The notes beneath the pieces were generated by a model. The model did not search any database. It had not been told where the DNA came from and was given only the letters and a program-made list of their open reading frames with translations. From positions 1 through 64,000 of the forward strand of contig NZ_POIZ01000083.1 in assembly GCF_002960425.1 (NCBI RefSeq): a DNA stretch of 64,000 nt, written 5' to 3'. Of the stretch, positions 37,900-47,416 are shown piece after piece. Source of the DNA: Streptococcus suis (GTDB lineage Bacteria > Bacillota > Bacilli > Lactobacillales > Streptococcaceae). The number at the start of each line of letters is the position of its first letter. Position 1 is the first letter of the stretch. The position numbers and the translations under genes were made by a program.

Positions 37900-38985
37900 A
37901 TGTCAAAACTCAATCATGTAAAATCCTATCTTGAAAGCAAGAAGCTTGATTTGGCTATTTTCTCAGATCCAGTTAGCATCTACTACCTAACTGGCTATCA
38001 CAGCGACCCGCATGAACGCCACATGATGCTCTTTGTCATGCCTGACCATGACTCACTGCTCTTTCTCCCTGCCTTAGACATGGAGCGGGCTGTGGCGACG
38101 GTTGACTTTCCTGTGGCTGGCTACATGGATTCTGAAAATCCTTGGCAGATTATCAAAAACAAATTACCTCAAAAAACTTTCTCTGCCATTGGAGCAGAAT
38201 TTGATAATCTCAACCTGACCCGCTATCACGGTCTTCAATCCATTTTCAATCAGCCTTTTTCAGACATCACTCCACTTATCAACACTATGAAATTGATTAA
38301 GTCCCGTGATGAGATTGAAAAGATGTTGGTGGCTGGTGAATTTGCGGACAAGGCTATGCAGGTTGGTTTTGACAATATCTCACTCGATGTAACCGAAACC
38401 GACATTATCGCTCAGATTGAGTTTGAGATGAAGAAACAAGGCATTTCCAAGATGAGCTTTGATACCATGGTCTTGACTGGGAATAATGCAGCAAATCCGC
38501 ACGGCATTCCAGGAACAAACAAAATCGAAAATAACGCTCTGCTCTTGTTCGACCTTGGTGTTGAAACTTTAGGCTACACATCTGATATGACACGGACTGT
38601 CGCTGTCGGTAAACCTGATCAGTTTAAAAAAGATATTTACAACCTGACCCTCGAAGCTCATATGGCTGCGGTCAATATGATCAAGCCTGGTGTGACGGCT
38701 GGCGAGATTGACTATGCTGCTCGGTCTGTGATTGAAAAAGCGGGCTATGGTGAGTACTTCAATCACCGACTCGGTCACGGTTTGGGAATGAGTGTCCATG
38801 AATTCCCATCTATCATGGAGGGCAACGACCTAGTCATCGAGGAAGGCATGTGCTTCTCTGTCGAGCCTGGCATTTACATTCCTGGAAAAGTTGGAGTTCG
38901 GATTGAGGATTGTGGTTACGTTACCAAAAATGGCTTTGAAGTCTTTACCAAGACACCGAAAGAACTTCTTTATTTCGACGTATAA
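37900..38985 (+). CDS. pepQ: Xaa-Pro dipeptidase PepQ
   Basis: 361-residue metallopeptidase of the M24 (pita-bread) family that cleaves Xaa-Pro dipeptides. Metal ligands are seen in LFDLGVETLGYTSDMTRT (two Asp), HRLGHGLGMSVHE (His), SVEPGIYI and VGVRIEDC (two Glu). ATG at 37900 with GAGAGG. A short AT-rich hairpin after the stop (AACCTCCTACATAATTGTAGGAGG type, on either strand) is a likely shared terminator with tgt. Confidence 0.93.
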   Translation: MSKLNHVKSYLESKKLDLAIFSDPVSIYYLTGYHSDPHERHMMLFVMPDHDSLLFLPALDMERAVATVDFPVAGYMDSENPWQIIKNKLPQKTFSAIGAEFDNLNLTRYHGLQSIFNQPFSDITPLINTMKLIKSRDEIEKMLVAGEFADKAMQVGFDNISLDVTETDIIAQIEFEMKKQGISKMSFDTMVLTGNNAANPHGIPGTNKIENNALLLFDLGVETLGYTSDMTRTVAVGKPDQFKKDIYNLTLEAHMAAVNMIKPGVTAGEIDYAARSVIEKAGYGEYFNHRLGHGLGMSVHEFPSIMEGNDLVIEEGMCFSVEPGIYIPGKVGVRIEDCGYVTKNGFEVFTKTPKELLYFDV

Positions 38986-38989
38986 AAAA

Positions 38990-39019
38990 TATGCCTCCTA
39001 CAATTATGTAGGAGGTTAT
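38990..39019. terminator. Bidirectional terminator between pepQ and tgt
   Basis: TGCCTCCTACAATTATGTAGGAGGTTATTTT at 38992-39022: arms CCTCCTACA and TGTAGGAGG around ATTA, with A-rich and T-rich sides. It serves the converging pepQ and tgt genes. Confidence 0.75.
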
Positions 39020-39026
39020 TTTAATG

Positions 39027-40181
<1,155 letters not shown>

Positions 40182-40336
40182 CTAGGAAAAACAGTCCTAG
40201 GAATTTAATCTTGTATGGTCAATCAGTCAAACTTCCATAAAGTTCGCCAATTTCCACAGCACTTTCCAGTCTATCAAAAAAATACTTTCTTGTCACTTAG
40301 AATTATGTTACAATGTTGAGTAAGGAGGTTATGTAG

Positions 40337-41185
40337 ATGTTTACAATTTCTGAGATTCGGGAAAAGGCGAGGCATACTTTAAATGATACAACAGGCATTT
40401 ATCAAGTAGCAGCAATTCCCGTCGCCATATCTGTTATCGTTCAATTATTTTCTGCTTCTCGCAATAGTCTTGCAGGCCTGACACCTGAGGAAATCCTTAG
40501 TCCAGGTTACCTTATTTCTACCTCCTTGTTTCCTTTATTCTACGGTTTATTACTAGGCTTGCTTCAGTTATCGGTCATTTGGACCTTGTTTCAAGTCGCA
40601 AAAAATACCAAGCAAGCAGTGTCATATAAGGACTGCGTCAGTATCTTTTACCACAAGGATTTTGGAAAGATCATTAGGACCTATATCTTAAAGAGTTTCC
40701 TTATCTTTCTTTGGGGGTTTCTCTTCTATTTTGGGATTGGTCTAGTGATTGGAGCTACCATTGTTTCAGCCAGCATAGTCGTTTCAACAGGTCTAACCGA
40801 CCCAAACCTTATTCCTCAGGATATTCTAGCCCTACTAGGGAGTTTCCTGATTGTCGGTCTTTTCCTCACCATCATTGGATTTGCTATTTATATTCCACAA
40901 ATCTATGCCTACTCTCAGGTAGAATTTATCTTATTTGAGCAATTAGAGCGTGAGGAATACACAGGTGCCTATTCGATTATCAAGAGCAGCCGAAAATTGA
41001 TGAAAGGCTATAAGTTCAAACGCTTCACCTTGGATTTGTCCTTTGTCGGTTGGTATGTGCTGAGCATCATCACCTTTGGTCTAGCCGGTCTGTATGTTTT
41101 GCCCTACCACTACCTAGCACAGTCTTACTTCCATGAGGGTATTTTGGATGATCAGGCTAAAAAAATGAACTACGTTTATGAATAA
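40337..41185 (+). CDS. DUF975-family integral membrane protein
   Basis: 282 residues, about five membrane helices, with the typical N-terminus ISEIREKARHTLND and C-terminal part EEYTGAYSIIKSSRKLMKGYKFKRF..LPYHYLAQSYFHEGI. ATG at 40337, GGAGG 8 nt upstream. Family of unknown function in Firmicutes. Followed by a terminator at 41285. Confidence 0.75.
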   Translation: MFTISEIREKARHTLNDTTGIYQVAAIPVAISVIVQLFSASRNSLAGLTPEEILSPGYLISTSLFPLFYGLLLGLLQLSVIWTLFQVAKNTKQAVSYKDCVSIFYHKDFGKIIRTYILKSFLIFLWGFLFYFGIGLVIGATIVSASIVVSTGLTDPNLIPQDILALLGSFLIVGLFLTIIGFAIYIPQIYAYSQVEFILFEQLEREEYTGAYSIIKSSRKLMKGYKFKRFTLDLSFVGWYVLSIITFGLAGLYVLPYHYLAQSYFHEGILDDQAKKMNYVYE

Positions 41186-41284
41186 TCTAACGATAACATA
41201 ATCTATTTTCGTATAATATTCATCTATAGTGGAAAGAGTTGACTATTCTTTTTCTATAAAAAATATTTTATGAATACTAGTGAA

Positions 41285-41318
41285 GAAGTTGACTGAAATC
41301 AGCTTCTTTTCTTTTATT
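41285..41318 (+). terminator. Terminator of the DUF975 gene
   Basis: GAAGTTGA-CTGAAA-TCAGCTTC followed by TTTTCTTTTATT: 8-bp stem with one G-T pair. Confidence 0.75.
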
Positions 41319-41386
41319 CAAAAAATGCATAAAATCGACCTTTTTTCAATTTGTGTCGATATTTAAAATAAAATAATAGTTAATAA

Positions 41387-41416
41387 TTGAAATTCTATAT
41401 AGTTTTATGTTATACT
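41387..41416 (+). promoter_or_regulatory. Promoter of the candidate small RNA
   Basis: TTGAAA (41387-41392), 18-bp spacer, TATACT (41411-41416). No long gene follows; the next downstream event is the terminator at 41546-41576. Confidence 0.6.
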
Positions 41417-41421
41417 ATCAA

Positions 41422-41576
41422 CTGAGGAATGGTAAATGTATATTCTTACATCTTTAGAATTGAAATAGGTTTCTTCCTTTCTATTTTTTACGCCATGTGT
41501 AGTAGCTTATTCCAATTCTAACATTCCTCTTCTTCAGTCACCACAGGGTCCAACGTCAAACGCTGGGCTTTTTTTG
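41422..41576 (+). ncRNA. Candidate structured small RNA, about 155 nt
   Basis: Begins just after the promoter and ends at an intrinsic terminator (stem CCAACG/CGCTGG-like, T7 at 41569-41575). Its 5' end GAGGAATG (41424-41431) is perfectly complementary to CATTCCTC (41522-41529), and TTAGAATTG (41454-41462) to CAATTCTAA (41513-41521), directly adjacent. Smaller hairpins (ATGTA/TACAT, AAATAG/CTATTT) lie inside. A 30-codon hydrophobic ORF (41429-41521) sits within, with its start codon in the 5' stem, so a peptide-coding alternative exists. I do not match it to a known RNA family. Confidence 0.5.
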
Positions 41577-41657
41577 TCTATGAAAAAAGTCAGTTTCAAT
41601 AGAAACCAACTTTAACAGGGTAGATGGAAGAGGTTTAGCATCGGTCAGCTAGAAGCA

Positions 41658-42944
41658 TTACCATCCAAATTCTTCATAGAAAATGTGTGTCTTTGGCACT
41701 CCGTTTTTGGCCAAGGTCTTGATCCAGTGACGGGCCATTGCTGGAGGTCCTGACACCAAGACTGTCAATGCATCAAAGTCATGTGGCAGTGCAGACAAGA
41801 CTTCTGCTTCTTCAAAGGCACCGATTTTGCGGATAGCTCTAAAATTATCCCTTTCTGCTTCCCAAGATGTGAATTTTTCTTCGTAAATCAAGGATGCCTC
41901 AGTTGTGGCACCGTGAAAGACCGTGGTATCAATTTCTGGGAATTGATCAATGAGCGACAGCAAGGGCGTAATACCGATACCACCTGAAATCATGATAATG
42001 TTCTTTGGTTGCTGGTCTTCTACGACCGTTTGGAACATTCCATAGCCACCATCCACTCGGACACGGGCTGAAGCTGACACTGTTTGTAGGGTGCGGGTAA
42101 AATCACCATCTCCACGAATGGCCAAGGTAATCTGGTCATTTCGGTCAGGAGCATTGACAAGGGAGAAGGGATGAGGCTCTGACAAGCCCTTGACACCCGG
42201 GAAGGAAATGAAGACAAAATCTCCTGCTCTCAGCTTAGCCGACTTACCTTTAGGTAATTGAATGTGCAATTCATAAATATTTTCAGCAATTTCACGATTT
42301 GCAACTAGCTTAGCTGTATACCCCTTTGCATTTGGCTTGAACTTGGCCCATAAATACGATAGAAAAACAAAACCAGACGCTAGGTAAAAAACGACCATAA
42401 AGCCAGTATTTGCCCGAATATAATCAATCAACTGAACATGGATAAAGATTAAGAAGGTCGCCAAAAGGTTCAAACGATGGAGCCAAACAGACACTTCATG
42501 TTTGAATGTGGTCTCCAGTTTGCGCTTCAAGATAGCTAGGAAACGAATTCTCGATGTCAACCAACCTGCCATGAACACCATTGAATAGATGCCTAGGGAC
42601 AGGAAGATGAGAAAGGCAATATCCCCTGTCTGCTCAATCAAACCATAAGATGGCAGGAGATTCTTATGCATAAATGAAAAATAGATGGCCACCAGACTGA
42701 GAATTCCATGAATCATATAGGCTGCTGGCAAGCCAATCAATCGATCCAACCACTTGGGCTTGGTTCCAATATAAATCGCTAGGAGCATCCATACGTAGGC
42801 CACGATCCCTAAAGCGATACTAACCTTCATTTGACCGTAGCCCGCAGGCATTCCCGTCACGAAGGTATAGATAAATGGAAATGGTAGGATGAATAGGGCA
42901 ACCATCCAGGCCAATCCTAAAGTATAGTTATTTTTCTTAATCAC
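41658..42944 (-). CDS. NOX-like flavocytochrome (ferric-reductase-type NAD(P)H oxidoreductase)
   Basis: 428 residues. The membrane half (1-200) has about six helices with two His pairs 13-14 apart (H79/H93 and H156/H169), the spacing expected for two stacked b-hemes. The soluble half has the FAD motif HPFS (258-261) and the NAD(P)H motif GGIGITP (321-327) with a C-terminal YEEFGW. This is the fold of ferric reductases and of S. pneumoniae SpNOX. It overlaps apbE by 4 bp and is third in a three-gene operon with an FMN-carrying surface protein. It probably moves electrons from cytosolic NAD(P)H to the outside; the acceptor is not known. Confidence 0.82.
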   Translation of the reverse strand: MIKKNNYTLGLAWMVALFILPFPFIYTFVTGMPAGYGQMKVSIALGIVAYVWMLLAIYIGTKPKWLDRLIGLPAAYMIHGILSLVAIYFSFMHKNLLPSYGLIEQTGDIAFLIFLSLGIYSMVFMAGWLTSRIRFLAILKRKLETTFKHEVSVWLHRLNLLATFLIFIHVQLIDYIRANTGFMVVFYLASGFVFLSYLWAKFKPNAKGYTAKLVANREIAENIYELHIQLPKGKSAKLRAGDFVFISFPGVKGLSEPHPFSLVNAPDRNDQITLAIRGDGDFTRTLQTVSASARVRVDGGYGMFQTVVEDQQPKNIIMISGGIGITPLLSLIDQFPEIDTTVFHGATTEASLIYEEKFTSWEAERDNFRAIRKIGAFEEAEVLSALPHDFDALTVLVSGPPAMARHWIKTLAKNGVPKTHIFYEEFGW

Positions 42945-43696
42945 GAAATAAATTCTCCTTTTTGAAAAAATTGTAGCTGTTGCGGTTTGATATACAAACC
43001 ACTGAGTTGGTGGTGGGCGATGGCTTGAGCCAATTTGTTCTCTGGCATGCTTAATCCAGCTGTAGCCCAGACATCGGCTCTTGTTAGACTAGTGTCCATA
43101 AAGGTTATCTGTTGGAGGTCATTCTTGGATTGAATGTGTTGCCCTCGTTTGCTATAACCAGATGTGGCGATGGCTCCATTCTTGGCTGTAAAGACGGCCA
43201 GCATTTCCTGGAGGTTTTCAGGATTTTCAATACCGATTTTCCAGACAAAAGCACTTTCTTCCTTGGTCGCAAACTGCATATCTCCACCACCATTTAGGCA
43301 GACTGCTTCAACATCTGGGTGTTGAAGATAGGGAAGCAATGTTGTTTTAAAAATCTCTTCAATCACCCAGCCCTTGACCAGACCTGTCGGATCATAGACC
43401 CCCTTGTAGTAGGGATCAAATGCGCCATCTGTTTCTTGATAGGCCATCTCTGCCAAGGCAAAAACTTCTTGGAATTCATTGTCTAGTAAGACGCTTTTAT
43501 CTCCGTTTTGAAAGCGACAGACCATCGATGTCGAGCGAAAGGCTGAAAATTTTTCCTCCAAACAATCTAGCTCGCTCAGTATTGTCGAACTCAGTCTTTC
43601 CAACTCATCTTCTAGTTGACGGGTTTGGGTCGTTGCCAGACTAATGGTAAAGGGAAGGGTCATGGCTTCAACTGTTCGGCTGACGATTTTTATCAT
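42941..43696 (-). CDS. apbE: FAD:protein FMN transferase (ApbE)
   Basis: 251-residue flavin transferase that attaches FMN to Thr/Ser in S/T-GA-T/S motifs. Visible: GAFDPYYKGVYDPTGLVKGWV, the LNGGGDMQF nucleotide motif and ADVWATAGLSM. No clear lipobox or signal peptide, which is unusual: many Gram-positive ApbE proteins are exported. Overlaps both neighbours by 4 bp, so all three are translated together. Its target should be the FMN-binding protein encoded upstream. Confidence 0.9.
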   Translation of the reverse strand: MIKIVSRTVEAMTLPFTISLATTQTRQLEDELERLSSTILSELDCLEEKFSAFRSTSMVCRFQNGDKSVLLDNEFQEVFALAEMAYQETDGAFDPYYKGVYDPTGLVKGWVIEEIFKTTLLPYLQHPDVEAVCLNGGGDMQFATKEESAFVWKIGIENPENLQEMLAVFTAKNGAIATSGYSKRGQHIQSKNDLQQITFMDTSLTRADVWATAGLSMPENKLAQAIAHHQLSGLYIKPQQLQFFQKGEFIS

Positions 43697-44193
43697 GAGG
43701 CTTGGTTAAGGGCATCTTGCAAGGAACCTGTAAAGCCTTTGTAGGCTTCTGTTGCACCCGAAATTTGGTTGACTTGGGCTGATTGATTAGAGATAGCTTC
43801 TGCAACATAGGTTGGTAGGGCACCGTCATTGATTTCTTGAGATTGTGGGTTATCATTAGGATATTGCAAGATGCTAATATCGCTGATACTTCCACCTGAA
43901 ACGGTTAACTGAACCTGGTAGTCTCCTCGATTGGTCGATGTTACCGCACCTGTATAGGTACCGTCTGTCAAGCCTGTTGATTGACTGGAGCTTGTAGCGC
44001 TACTAGCTTTACCGCCTGTGCTATTTTCACTACTGGCACTGGCTAAACTGGTGGAACTTGTCTGGCTAGAACTTGTAGCTGTTTGATTATTGCTCGTCAC
44101 CGTATCCTTTTGGAAAAAGAGCAAGAAGCCATTATAGGCTGCTGCTGCCAATGCCAGCAAGGCAATAAAGATAGCTGTTAATTTTCTCTTCAT
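43693..44193 (-). CDS. FMN-binding domain surface protein, probable ApbE target
   Basis: 166 residues from ATG at 44193 (GAGGAAATC upstream); a longer frame to 44301 has no support. N-terminal membrane anchor (about 5-27), a 45-residue Ser/Thr/Gln-rich linker, then an FMN-binding domain (DGTYTGAVTSTNRGDYQVQLTV) with the flavinylation motif SGAT (145-148); Thr148 is the expected attachment site. It is the outer carrier that could take electrons from the NOX-like protein. Confidence 0.85.
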   Translation of the reverse strand: MKRKLTAIFIALLALAAAAYNGFLLFFQKDTVTSNNQTATSSSQTSSTSLASASSENSTGGKASSATSSSQSTGLTDGTYTGAVTSTNRGDYQVQLTVSGGSISDISILQYPNDNPQSQEINDGALPTYVAEAISNQSAQVNQISGATEAYKGFTGSLQDALNQAS

Positions 44194-44374
44194 GATTTCC
44201 TCATTTCTAATTTTAAAAACATACGTTTTCAATTTATTTTCAAATAGTGATTTCCAATTATAGCATGCTAAAACTTGGAAAGGCAAGTAAAAAATCTCCA
44301 ATTATGGCTATTTTAAAAATGGTTTAAGAAAACGTTAAGAAAAGGCCCCAGAACATTCTGGGTGCCCGATATGA

Positions 44375-45184
44375 TTATTGCAATAAGTACCAGTTTAATC
44401 CATCTTGAATAGCCGTGCTTCTATCTGGCAGGACTTCTGGTCCTTGGGAAGTCACCTGTCCTGTTTGGCTATTGAGAATAAAGGTTCCGACTGTATAGGC
44501 CTGACTGCCGTCAGTAGCCATTCTGAAAATAGTTCCCTCACTTTCTGGTCGATAGCCGTCCAAGAAGAAACTACTGATTAAGCCATTCTCGAAAATATCT
44601 ACATATACCCGTACATTTTCTGATGAAACCAAGCGGGTTGGATAGGCTTCATTTCCCCAAATGGAAAAGACAAACATGTGCTCCCCACCTGTCGCCAGTA
44701 AGAGTTCTGCCTGACCATTCCCATCAATATCATAGAGGGTATAGTAGAATGAAACCTGGGGATTTATATTCTTTAAATAGCCTTCTTCCACCGTTGGATC
44801 ATCGAAGGTTCCGCCGCTTCTCAAAACATTTATCCACTTACTGTAGGTATTCAAGATAGCTTGGTAATTGGGATGTAGCGCTGGTTGGCTAGGAACAAGG
44901 ACCTGGCTGTTCTCCTCTGTCTGACTGGTCTGGGTTTGACTGGCACTCTCGTCAGCCAGGCTTGAGCTAGTACTACTACTTGTACTTGAAACCGTGGATG
45001 ATGAGCCAGTCGTTTCTACCTGCTTGCTCGTTGAAGTGTTGCTTAAGGAGCTTGTTTTTGTAGAACTGCTCGAACTTGTTGAACTCCTATCTACTGATGA
45101 GATCTGGCTAGAACAGGCTAGTAGGCTGACCAACATGAGAGCGGATAGGCTTAAATATATAAGATATTTGGTAAGTAATTTCAT
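44375..45184 (-). CDS. Ser/Thr-rich lipoprotein, unknown
   Basis: 269 residues. Signal with lipobox LLAC near residue 24, then about 70 residues of Ser/Thr (SSTSSSSSTKTSS), then a globular domain containing YYTLYDIDGNGQAELLLATGG, an FG-GAP/EF-hand-like calcium-binding loop (D-x-D-x-N-x-x). ATG at 45184 has GGAGG 8 nt upstream. Function not known; I see no link to the upstream CoA-binding protein except close spacing. Confidence 0.7.
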   Translation of the reverse strand: MKLLTKYLIYLSLSALMLVSLLACSSQISSVDRSSTSSSSSTKTSSLSNTSTSKQVETTGSSSTVSSTSSSTSSSLADESASQTQTSQTEENSQVLVPSQPALHPNYQAILNTYSKWINVLRSGGTFDDPTVEEGYLKNINPQVSFYYTLYDIDGNGQAELLLATGGEHMFVFSIWGNEAYPTRLVSSENVRVYVDIFENGLISSFFLDGYRPESEGTIFRMATDGSQAYTVGTFILNSQTGQVTSQGPEVLPDRSTAIQDGLNWYLLQ

Positions 45185-45207
45185 CAATACCACCTCCGAC
45201 TATCCGA

Positions 45208-45645
45208 TCATGAAGCTTCCTGCATATCTAAGTATTCAATCTTGATACACTTGTTCATGACAAGGTCATTGCGACCAGCCTGGCGCAATATTTCTTCTGC
45301 TTCTTGGCTTTCCAATCCAAGCTGAGCCCAAAAGACCTGTGCTTCTGTCTGGACAAACTCACGCGCCACATCAGCTAAAAACTCAGAGCGACGAAAAACA
45401 TTGACAATATCAATCGGCTGGTCAAGGTCCAAAAGGCTAGCATAAACCTTTTCTCCGAGGATAGTCTCACCTGCTGCTCTTGGATTGACTGGGATAATCT
45501 TGTAGCCTGCTTCTTGCATGAGCTTAGAGACCCGATAGGCTGCTGTTTCTTCACGGCTAGATAAGCCAACGACTGCAATGGTCTTGGCATTCTTCAGGTA
45601 AGTAAAAATTTGTTCTTGACTGGGGTTTTGAAATGAATAAGTCAT
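45208..45645 (-). CDS. CoA-binding domain protein (YccU-like)
   Basis: 145 residues, Rossmann fold with TIAVVGLSSREETAAYRVSKLMQEAGYKI and an RSEF..FVQ region. Family binds CoA or related nucleotides; role unknown. Start ATG at 45645 with GGAGG 5 nt upstream; the ATG at 45657 overlaps the stop of the upstream gene. Likely operon with the 88-aa membrane protein. Confidence 0.8.
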   Translation of the reverse strand: MTYSFQNPSQEQIFTYLKNAKTIAVVGLSSREETAAYRVSKLMQEAGYKIIPVNPRAAGETILGEKVYASLLDLDQPIDIVNVFRRSEFLADVAREFVQTEAQVFWAQLGLESQEAEEILRQAGRNDLVMNKCIKIEYLDMQEAS

Positions 45646-45656
45646 AGGTTCCTCCA

Positions 45657-45923
45657 TTAGGATAGTTCAAATCGAAAGACAACTAGAAATAAAACAAGTG
45701 CAAGGATGGCAACCAAGCGGACGGTCTTTTCTTCTTTATCTGTCAACCGTGTCCGGTTAGGTATTTTTGGAAAAGCTAATATCAATAAAGCATAAGAGGC
45801 ACAGCCGAGGTTTGCCAAATAATTGATTTTGGTCAGCCAAGCTAAAAACATACTTAGTAGGACACAAGTAAACCCTAACCAAAACTGCTCCCCATAGCTT
45901 CTTGTCTTCAACCAGTCTATCAT
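45657..45923 (-). CDS. Small membrane protein, 88 aa
   Basis: Three hydrophobic segments (about 14-30, 33-50, 68-85) and a charged loop NRTRLTDKEEKTVR. ATG at 45923 with AAAGAG. Follows the lipoprotein gene at 45946 by 22 bp. No family recognised. Confidence 0.6.
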   Translation of the reverse strand: MIDWLKTRSYGEQFWLGFTCVLLSMFLAWLTKINYLANLGCASYALLILAFPKIPNRTRLTDKEEKTVRLVAILALVLFLVVFRFELS

Positions 45924-45945
45924 TTGCTACTCTTTCTAATTAGAT

Positions 45946-46695
45946 TTATTTTTTAGAAATATTGTACAGAACATCCTTGAGCTGACCGATGGTCTGCTTA
46001 AGGTTGGTCCGATCCTTATCTAATCCTGGATCCAGAGAATAATAGACAGATCCTACTACAACAGAGTCGTCATAGGCACCTGTTGATTCCATGCGATAGA
46101 AGGTAATGCGTCCCATTTTTCTATCTGTCATCAATTGACGACCGACCTGCCATTCTTGACCATTTATGGTAACAATCGTTTTTTCAATGAAAGAGTGATT
46201 GGTTTCAGCCATGCGAGCTTCCAATTCCTCGGGGGTCATATTGCGACCTTCTTCAAGGGGTGATTTATTGAAGGCATTGATGTTATAAAGCTGAACCATA
46301 AAATTGCTAGAATCAACTTTAACATCGTAGACTGCAGCTACCGTCTCATCTTCCGTGTTCTCTGTATTGATAGTCCAGTTGGTCGGCACATCATAATAAC
46401 GAAAATTTTCCTTGATATTGCCAGCCTCGTCCTTTTCTGCAACACCATTGTTGGCTGCGTGGATCTTATGGCCTTTTTGTTTCTCGTCAGCTGGTGGGTT
46501 GGCATTAACAACCACCACAGGTGCATTAGCAAGGACGTTCATCGATTCATTGATTGTGTCTTGCTTTTCTTTTAAAATCGGCAATGTTGTAGAAAAATCA
46601 TCCCCAGAAGGATTGGTGCCCTTATTTTCTGTCTTTTCTCCACAGCCTACCAAAAAACAGGAAGCCAGTCCTAGCATGATTAGTGTCTTCTTCAT
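45946..46695 (-). CDS. Lipoprotein, unknown
   Basis: 249 residues, signal peptide with lipobox LVGC (Cys18 acylated), then an extracellular mixed domain (TNWTINTENTEDETVAAVYDVKVDSS). ATG at 46695 with AAAGGATG. Lies between polA-linked and CoA-binding genes in the same direction. No conserved family recognised. Confidence 0.7.
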   Translation of the reverse strand: MKKTLIMLGLASCFLVGCGEKTENKGTNPSGDDFSTTLPILKEKQDTINESMNVLANAPVVVVNANPPADEKQKGHKIHAANNGVAEKDEAGNIKENFRYYDVPTNWTINTENTEDETVAAVYDVKVDSSNFMVQLYNINAFNKSPLEEGRNMTPEELEARMAETNHSFIEKTIVTINGQEWQVGRQLMTDRKMGRITFYRMESTGAYDDSVVVGSVYYSLDPGLDKDRTNLKQTIGQLKDVLYNISKK

Positions 46696-46717
46696 TATTT
46701 CATCCTTTATCTTTTAA

Positions 46718-47416
46718 TTAAAATATAGCAAATTCTTCTCTATTTTTCACCGATAAAATTGGTTCATCCCGTTCAAATAGCAAAACTTTGACAGGATACC
46801 GCTGGTAAAAATGACTTTGCCATAGTACTTTTCCCGCTTCATAGAGTAGCCCTAATAGTAAAAACGTTAGTAAAGCTAGGACACCCATTAAGAATGGTAC
46901 TATTTCTTCAATTCCTCCAGATAATTGGTACAAGGTATTTTCCTGAGAGGAGACTGGAAAACCTTCTTCTCCTATATAAACCAAGAAGGAGAGAAACACA
47001 AACAAAAAGGAGAAGTAACATGTTCGATAAATAATCTTATAGGTATTGTACATTATTTGATATTTTAGCGACTGTTGCTGGCGAATCTGTTTATATTCCT
47101 CTGTATTTTTTGTAAATACAGGTAAGTGAATTCCACCTTTTGGTCCTCTTTGATATCGCCGCTCTGGTAAGGGATGATAGCCCATACGATACCATAGTTT
47201 GTATAAGAAAAGTCTAATTGAAAAATAGAGATGGGGTAAAGCAAAAACTAAAAAAGTGTTGATTTTACTCAAAGGAGTAAAGGCGAAAAAGCAGAAAAGA
47301 AAATTAGAAAAGTTACATATGTAAAATAGCCAAGTAGCTAGCCTCTGCTCCTCACCTTTCAACACGTTTTCTGCCTTTACAGGTATCCGTGTAGCTCTCT
47401 TCCTATTTTGCTTCAT
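46718..47416 (-). CDS. Membrane protein, unknown
   Basis: 232 residues with four predicted membrane helices and a basic N-terminus (MKQNRKRATRIPVK). The start at 47416 overlaps the polA 3' end by 14 bp and has AGGTGAG upstream, so translational coupling is likely. Function unknown. Confidence 0.6.
   Translation of the reverse strand: MKQNRKRATRIPVKAENVLKGEEQRLATWLFYICNFSNFLFCFFAFTPLSKINTFLVFALPHLYFSIRLFLYKLWYRMGYHPLPERRYQRGPKGGIHLPVFTKNTEEYKQIRQQQSLKYQIMYNTYKIIYRTCYFSFLFVFLSFLVYIGEEGFPVSSQENTLYQLSGGIEEIVPFLMGVLALLTFLLLGLLYEAGKVLWQSHFYQRYPVKVLLFERDEPILSVKNREEFAIF

Larger units (their letters stand above)
41186..41657. other. Gap between DUF975 gene and the NOX-like locus
   Basis: 472 bp. Holds the terminator above (41285-41318), an AT-rich stretch, a candidate promoter and structured small RNA (41387-41576), and about 80 bp before the 3' end of the NOX-like gene with no clear feature. 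Confidence 0.6.

Noticed and set aside
41429-41521. Annotating the 30-codon ORF as a firm type I toxin gene
   Set aside because: GAGGA abuts the ATG, no antisense RNA is seen and no known toxin motif; listed only as a possibility within the RNA.
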